Below are positions 58,511 to 64,000 of a stretch of 64,000 nucleotides of DNA, one piece after another. Each line of letters starts with the position of its first letter. Position 1 is the first letter of the stretch. The translations under genes were made by a program, and so were the position numbers. The notes beneath the pieces were generated by a model. The model did not search any database. It was not told the DNA's origin and worked only from the letters and a program-made list of their open reading frames with translations. The DNA comes from Laccaria trichodermophora (Eukaryota > Basidiomycota > Agaricomycetes > Agaricales > Hydnangiaceae), in contig JACTVC010000003.1 in the NCBI GenBank assembly GCA_018417955.1, positions 620,001 through 684,000 of the forward strand. The letters run 5' to 3'.

Positions 58511-59113
58511 GAACACTCCAGATGATCGATGTCCTAAAAGTCAGTTATTTCCACTAATTCGAGTGACAAGGGGAGCAGAACAACTTCGCTAGGGATCTCC
58601 GTTGGAGAGATAAGATGAACATAGCCAACGGATTTATCAGCATTCTCGAGCATACACCGACTTTCCGTGGGGGCGACTGTTGCTGTCCTCTCTGAGAGGG
58701 AGGAACAACACGCCGGGACTGCTTTGCTATAGCTTTCGTCAAGTTGTCGATGACCATTGCCAGCGTTCGATGTACCCATAGTAGTCATCAGCGCGGAAGA
58801 AAGATGGTTGGATTGTTGTATTTGGGCTCTTTGTGTCAATAAGCAGCGGGAGAGACGTGAAGTTCTCAACGTGCGCACGTGACTGAAACCTGGTCTAACT
58901 TTTTCCTCTCTGCCGTAGGGCTCAGCGGCGTAAGACCACCTCCACAAATTTGTATCCGTTCAGACGCCGTTGAATTATCTTCGCACCGGTGTTCGGCCAG
59001 CAGCTGAATGAAGCGATCAAGAAGCGGTGTCGACTTGTTTGGATATAACAAATACACATTTGCGAAAATCAAATGTTGTTCTTAATGCTACCACTGTCGC
59101 GATATAGTGCGAT
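58511..59113. other. Intergenic or possible 5' exon region
   Basis: A minus-strand frame (ATG at 58788, stop at ~58534) may be an unrecognised first exon of the preceding gene. The remainder is promoter sequence between divergent genes. Confidence 0.4.
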
Positions 59114-60631
59114 ATGTCGAAAGGCGATGGTCAAGGTATGCCATGGAAGACATACAAGCGAGCCTCGGTCTGACCTACAAACGCAGTTGAACTCAATCCA
59201 ACAATTGACTTTATTGCGGGGACAGTCGCAGTACGTCATCGTTTTGCATCTTTTTGACCACGCTCTCAATTCCTGAGTAGGGAGTGGCGAGCTTGATAGT
59301 TGGGTTCCCTTTTGACACAGGGGAGGCGAAAAACGTCTTTAGGCGGCTGAAGCGCTTGGCTGATACTTCTGTTCAATCACAGTGAAAGTCCGGTTTCAGA
59401 GCCCAGCGATTGCGAGTAAGTATACGTCGACCTTCCAAGCCATTGCTACTATTATTCGCGAGGAGCGGTTCATTGGGTTGTACAAGGGAATAACGTCGCC
59501 CTTGGTGCGTCCTCATGCGGTGATTCAAGCTCCTACCTTGACGCGTCCATCTATAGGCGACCGTGGCGTTGATGAATGGTCTCGTGTTCGCTTCCTATCG
59601 TTTCCTTTTGAAGTTACAGCTTGTGGATTCCTCAAGCACGCCCTCGATAACTCAGATCGCGCTTGCTGGCGCGGGAAGCGGCATCATATCTTCGTACGTC
59701 GTTCAGACTTTTACCTTGTAAGGATTTAAATCTAATCTCGCCCAGCATTATCACAACACCGACAGAGCTCATAAAGATCCGTCAACAATCCCTTTTGACC
59801 GAGACAACCACTCGGCAAGTTGCGCTGCAGGTCTTGAAAGAGAGTGGCATAAAGGGCCTGTATCGAGGGATCACCGCAACGGCCCTGAGAGACATCGGAT
59901 ACGGTGCCTATTTTGCAGCGGTAAGTATCTCCATACCTTCCGGAAAGCGACGCCCATCGCGGCCTATTCTTATCAACAGTACGAAGCTACATGCCGCTAC
60001 CTTTCAACCCCAGCGGTGACGCCTCTGGATTCTTCGTTTATGATGGCTCAGGTAGAACCTGACATGACTAAACTATCGTGGCCCTCTCTTCTGCTGGCCG
60101 GAGGGGTTGCAGGAATTGGTATACTTTTTTTTTGTCTTACGCCATCAGTATTACTGATATCACTTCCGTCTGCGGCCGGTTGGGTGGTCACCTTCCCGTT
60201 CGATGTCGTGAAAACTCGTGTTCAAGGCAGCACCGCAGCACTTTCAGCACCAGCAGCAACGCCCATACCTTCCCAGACTTCTTTTTCTCCGGGTGCCCCG
60301 TTACTTGACAGATCAGGATCCAGAGCTACAGATTATAATCCGTACCGAACGACAATGTCGACAATAATCCACTCTTATCATACAGAAGGCATTAATGTGT
60401 TTTTTCGTGGTTTGGCTCCTACCCTTATTCGGTGAGTTTTCATTGTTGCTGCGCTCGCCATTTGGTCAGGGAGATGCTCTGACGCTTCGGTTAGCGGACC
60501 GCGTTGAGATTCCAATATGACTTTGTCAAGGCTTGATAGAGTGTTGCTGACCACCACTTCTTGATAGAGCTATACCAGTTAATATGGTCACCTTTGCCAC
60601 GTTTGAGGCCGTCGTTCACGCTCTCTCATGA
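59114..60631 (+). CDS. Mitochondrial carrier (SLC25) protein with two aberrant splice sites
   Basis: Exons start at ATG 59114 (MSKGDGQ), then 59187-59230 and 59281-59320. All three carrier signatures are present: VGFPFDTVKVRFQ, TTPTELIKIRQQ and VTFPFDVVKTRVQ, each followed by the expected gly-rich helix. Such proteins exchange metabolites across the inner mitochondrial membrane; the substrate here is unknown. Two splice sites are odd. The third intron (59321-59382) starts GG instead of GT, although the frame and homology require splicing there. The intron near 60115-60175 would need an acceptor reading GG rather than AG to give the usual GIAGWVV junction. Reading through it stays in frame and adds 19 residues. 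The gene is either decaying or uses unusual splicing. Confidence 0.75.
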
Positions 60632-61843
60632 GAGTATCTAGATGTGGCGTCGGATTCTCTGCTCCTACCGAATTTGCTATACCTATAGAACTATGGACAA
60701 CAACCAAGAATATAGAATTTACTACCGGTCCCGTCGCTCGCAATTATAAAGAATATAGAGGATCGCAATCCTTTCTTCATTTACACCACTACTGGCGCTG
60801 GCCGTCTATTCATAACCAACTAACCCTCATTCGTGCACCATCCACACAGCCTTTCGACCTTCCCCCGTTGTCGGACAAAGAGGTCCAGACCATTGCTCAC
60901 GGGTTATGTACATACCACGAGGAACGTCCCATCCAAATTTAATGATGGATGATAGGGCCGACTCGCGAAACAAACGAACGCGGTGAACCAGGAGACTTGT
61001 CGGGTGTACTGGCCCGTTGGCTCGTCTGTCTGTCTCCCTATGGTCAACCTCGAGGCTTCCCCGCAAATGTGCACTTGGCCCCATGTAACATCAAACGGAC
61101 TTTAGGCTGCTTATCGAAATCGTGCATGTATAAACATACCAGGTACTTCGGCTGCTCGATTGGCTGGAAATACACGCACACCGTCCAGTGTCTACGACTC
61201 CTCTGGGTCTCCCTGGGTTTGGTCAAGGTTGATTATTACTTGCGCAGGGTACTTGGCATCAAATCGACCCCCCTCATGTGTCATATGTGCCTTGGGCGGC
61301 CGGCGGCCGCCCAGGGCCGCCCTTGCAAGCGCTGATCTCGTTATGGAAACGCAACTTCTCATTGCATCTGGATTCTGTTCATAAAATACTTGCTTGGCAC
61401 ACGCCCTTTGACAACAGGAGATTCCGGACCTTGGAAGATAAGTTGTCAAGACGGTTCACTTTCAAGAGTCTAGAGTGTACTATGATAAAATTGATCCGTT
61501 GGCGAAAAATCTGAGTTGGGAACTACTTCAGATTTCGAATTTAGATAGGTTACGTGGGTGAAGGAATTGACGCCCAAATCTACTTGATAATTGGGAGGGA
61601 GGTATAAATTATTGAGTAGTACTACGTGTATGTGTACATACAATGGGTGCGATGATAAGCGCACGTCGAATACAAAGAGATAATGCGTTGTATATACGTG
61701 CTAGATGATGAGAGACGATGCAAGATGATGGGTAAGGCTGAGATGACACAATCAACAAATCGAAGAGTGGAACGAAAAAACCAAGAAAGCAAAAGATCAT
61801 AGCAAGCAACCGAACAAGAAAAAGAAACGAGGAGGACGCTCAC
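60632..61843. other. Intergenic region between convergent genes, with a GC-rich hairpin
   Basis: This is the 3' flank of the carrier gene and of the Ett1/Nro1-like gene. No gene is seen. At 61294-61312 GGGCGGCC and GGCCGCCC are separated by three bases, a strong stem-loop that could affect transcription termination. Confidence 0.5.
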
Positions 61844-63779
61844 TCACTCCGTCTCATCCATCATCCCCTCCAACTCAAACTCCTCCCCACCCTCCATCTG
61901 CGCCCTCGCATAAAGCTCCTCCCTCCTCCCCGCATCCCCCGTCAAATTCGCAAGCGTCACAAGCGCCTCAACAAGCAAACTCCTCAGTTCCTCCTTATCC
62001 TCCTCATCATCCACACCCAACTCCCACGCCTTCTCCAAAAACCCGATAGCGCTCCCCAACGCATCCCGTGCGTCCTCCGCATCCTCCGTATCGAGCACGT
62101 CCATATCCCCAGACTCTAATGCACCCTCGAGCTCTTCCGCGCGTGCAGCGCCAACGATCAAACAACACCTTCCACGTGCACGTGCGATGGGTGCCCTCCA
62201 CACCTCCATGTCAGCTTCCATCTTCATCTGGCTGAATATACTATCCGACCACGCGCCCCACGTCTGCCTTTCAGAAGGCTCCAACAGCTTTTCAGAGATG
62301 AGGAGGACCTCGGAGCCGATGGTGAATAGCTCTTTTGCGCGGGAGAATGAGTCGGGGGGTGTTTTGACTGCGGATGGTGGGCTGGGTGCTGCTCTTGACA
62401 AGGATGAGGCGGGAGGTAAGTGGTTAGGATGCGGCATGTGGAATATCCCACGTGAGAACTGGTCCATGGCTAATACGAGCAACTCGTTGGGTGTCGTTGT
62501 GGATAGGGACAGTCGACGGGTCGTCACAGGCCTCGAACGATTGATCGCTCCAAATGGACTTGCCTCTGGCCATTTAGGACTATCAGCCAGATACGAAGCG
62601 ATGAACGGATCCAGGGGTGCGTTGGGGTTCTCTTCTTTTACTTTTCCCTGACGGGCGAGGAGGTCGTCGGCGAGTGCGACGAGTGTGCGGCCCCACATGA
62701 TGGCCATGCGCCAGTCCTCTGGCGCGGATGTGCACCCTTTGCCGTTGACGCGTGTTGGCGAGTTTTCGCCTATTTCAAAGGCGTCGATGGCTGCGAGCCA
62801 GTAGGAGACTGCGGTTGTTGGCTCGCCTTCGAGCGCTAGTGTTGGATCTTGCGCGATGATGTTCCCGAAGAAGAAGAGGACGGTGCCGAGGATGGTGTGA
62901 AATGCTGTTACGAGGTCGACGCATTTGCTAATGAGGTGGTGTTGGTGATATTTTGAGAAAAAAAGGAGGAAGGGGACAGACCACTTTTTTTCTACTGGTG
63001 GTGGGGTAGGGGGTTTTCGTTTGGGGCGTTCAGAAGACATATATCGTGGCTGCTCATCGTGGAACCAGTTTCGCTCAGGGACGGGGACGGGCTCAGGGAG
63101 CGGGGGTGAGAAAAGAAGAGAGGGGTCGCGGTGGTGGCGAAGAAATCGGTGACATTCGTGTATCACAGCTCGTAAGAGCATCAGCGTCTCCGCTGGGTCA
63201 TCCCCTGATAGACTGGCATATTAGATGTTGCGTAGATCAAGTTGAACAAAAGGTACCTTCGTACTGCTCTGCAGCTTTTGCAAAAAGTTCCTTGAGATCT
63301 CTCCAATCCTCAATAGTATACTCCCCCTCCTCCTGAACAACAATGGGGCTAGGACCCCTCGCTATACTCGAAACATCCATAACTTTCGACCGGGAAGCCC
63401 ACTTGTTTAATCGTTCCGGATGCGGACTATCGCAGCGCCGTGAATAATCCCAATATCTAATCTCCTCCTCGTCGTCCGATGAGTTGTTAGAAAGCGTCTC
63501 ACTGCGATGTCGTTTTCGTGAGTGGAATCGGGTAGGTATACGACGACAACAACTATGCTCGGCGGCTTCGAGTACGTGTAGTGGTGTGTACTCGTCGTCG
63601 TCAATGTCGTCGTCGGTGGTATCTGATGAGTGTTGCTCTTGCTTATCGCGGCGAGAGCCGGTCCCACGGGCCTTCCATAAGCCTCTGGCCCGTTGCCGTT
63701 TCATGACACTCTGAGGTTTCGTCGGCGGGGGTGTGTGCTCGATGGCGATGGGGGCGGGGAAAGTGACGGAGACGGGCAT
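61844..63779 (-). CDS. Ett1/Nro1-like protein (enhancer of translation termination family)
   Basis: Exon 1 is 63779-63257 and exon 2 begins at 63204. A further 54-nt intron around 62930-62985 is probable but is in frame either way (627 or 609 residues). The sequence resembles fungal Ett1/Nro1 proteins: the LKELFAKAAEQYE helix, DDPAETLMLLRAVIHECHRFL, DLVTAFHTILGTVLFFFGNIIAQDP, and the stretch SAPEDWRMAIMWGRTLVALADDLL, all in a TPR-like helical repeat. In yeasts this nuclear protein interacts with the oxygenase Ofd1/Tpa1 and affects stop-codon reading. The N-terminus is longer than usual, Ser/Asp-rich and probably disordered. I rely on remembered family patterns, so the assignment is fairly but not fully certain. 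Confidence 0.7.
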
Positions 63780-64000
63780 GGTGTGGGTTATGGGGGGAAA
63801 TGAAGGAGGGTTCCGTGAATTATATAGCCCTTTTGCCGTTTGTCGTTCCTCTCATCGCCCAAATTCTGGACTGGACCCTGACACAAAAGGCCAGAACAAC
63901 CTATATTTATTTACATCCACCACCCAAGCTGGTTCACCTCGGCACAACGTTCTAGGCCTTTTTTTTATTAATGCATAGCCATGGCCCATGGCCGCCGCAA
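63780..64000. other. Promoter region at the right edge
   Basis: Upstream sequence of the Ett1/Nro1-like gene. No further gene is visible before the end of the window. Confidence 0.5.

Overview
This window comes from a filamentous basidiomycete, most probably a mushroom-forming agaricomycete. The genes carry many 45-65 nt GT-AG introns, and the gene set is typical of that group: a DUF6533 membrane protein, mushroom-style F-box proteins, an ergot-type NmrA reductase, a Kre9/Knh1-like GPI protein and a RING-IBR-RING family with N-terminal CCCH fingers. All exon structures were read by eye from splice signals and reading frame; no similarity search was run.

Layout. (1) 1-3.3 kb: an 11-exon FAD-dependent, salicylate-hydroxylase-like monooxygenase. 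(2) 3.9-31 kb: a segmentally duplicated region. Four copies (A-D) of a CCCH / coiled-coil / RNA-binding-like / RBR ubiquitin-ligase gene alternate with two cytochrome P450 copies, one intact GPI-protein gene and two decayed copies of it. Intergenic blocks are duplicated along with the genes, so the duplicating unit is the chromosome segment. (3) 31.7-34.0 kb: two tandem NmrA/EasG-like reductases, the first broken by frameshifts. (4) 34.28-42.92 kb: a nest of transposable elements. A gag-only Copia-type element with its GTTCC target duplication carries a Helitron-like insertion, a TA-flanked inverted-repeat element carrying a minisatellite, and a small LTR element (TRIM) that in turn holds another non-autonomous LTR element encoding an unrecognised ~340-residue protein. 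Removing the insertions restores the outer LTR and gag frame to the base. (5) 43.0-48.65 kb: F-box protein, RNase H2 subunit C and a DUF6533 receptor-like protein. (6) 48.65-51.17 kb: a second repeat island with a related minisatellite and a foldback element. (7) 51.17-63.78 kb: conserved housekeeping genes: a BRPF/Nto1-type chromatin reader, a thioredoxin/PDI-type ER protein, an unrecognised protein, a mitochondrial carrier with two aberrant splice sites, and an Ett1/Nro1-like protein.

The most interesting biology is the RBR family. The paralogues combine RNA-binding-type domains with a ubiquitin ligase and end in different membrane anchors: a hydrophobic tail in A, a CaaX prenylation box in B and D, and no anchor in the truncated copy C. 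In the transposon nest, the TRIM looks able to prime reverse transcription from its own transcript in the manner of Tf1. The two LTR elements around and within it appear to use different tRNA-type primers.
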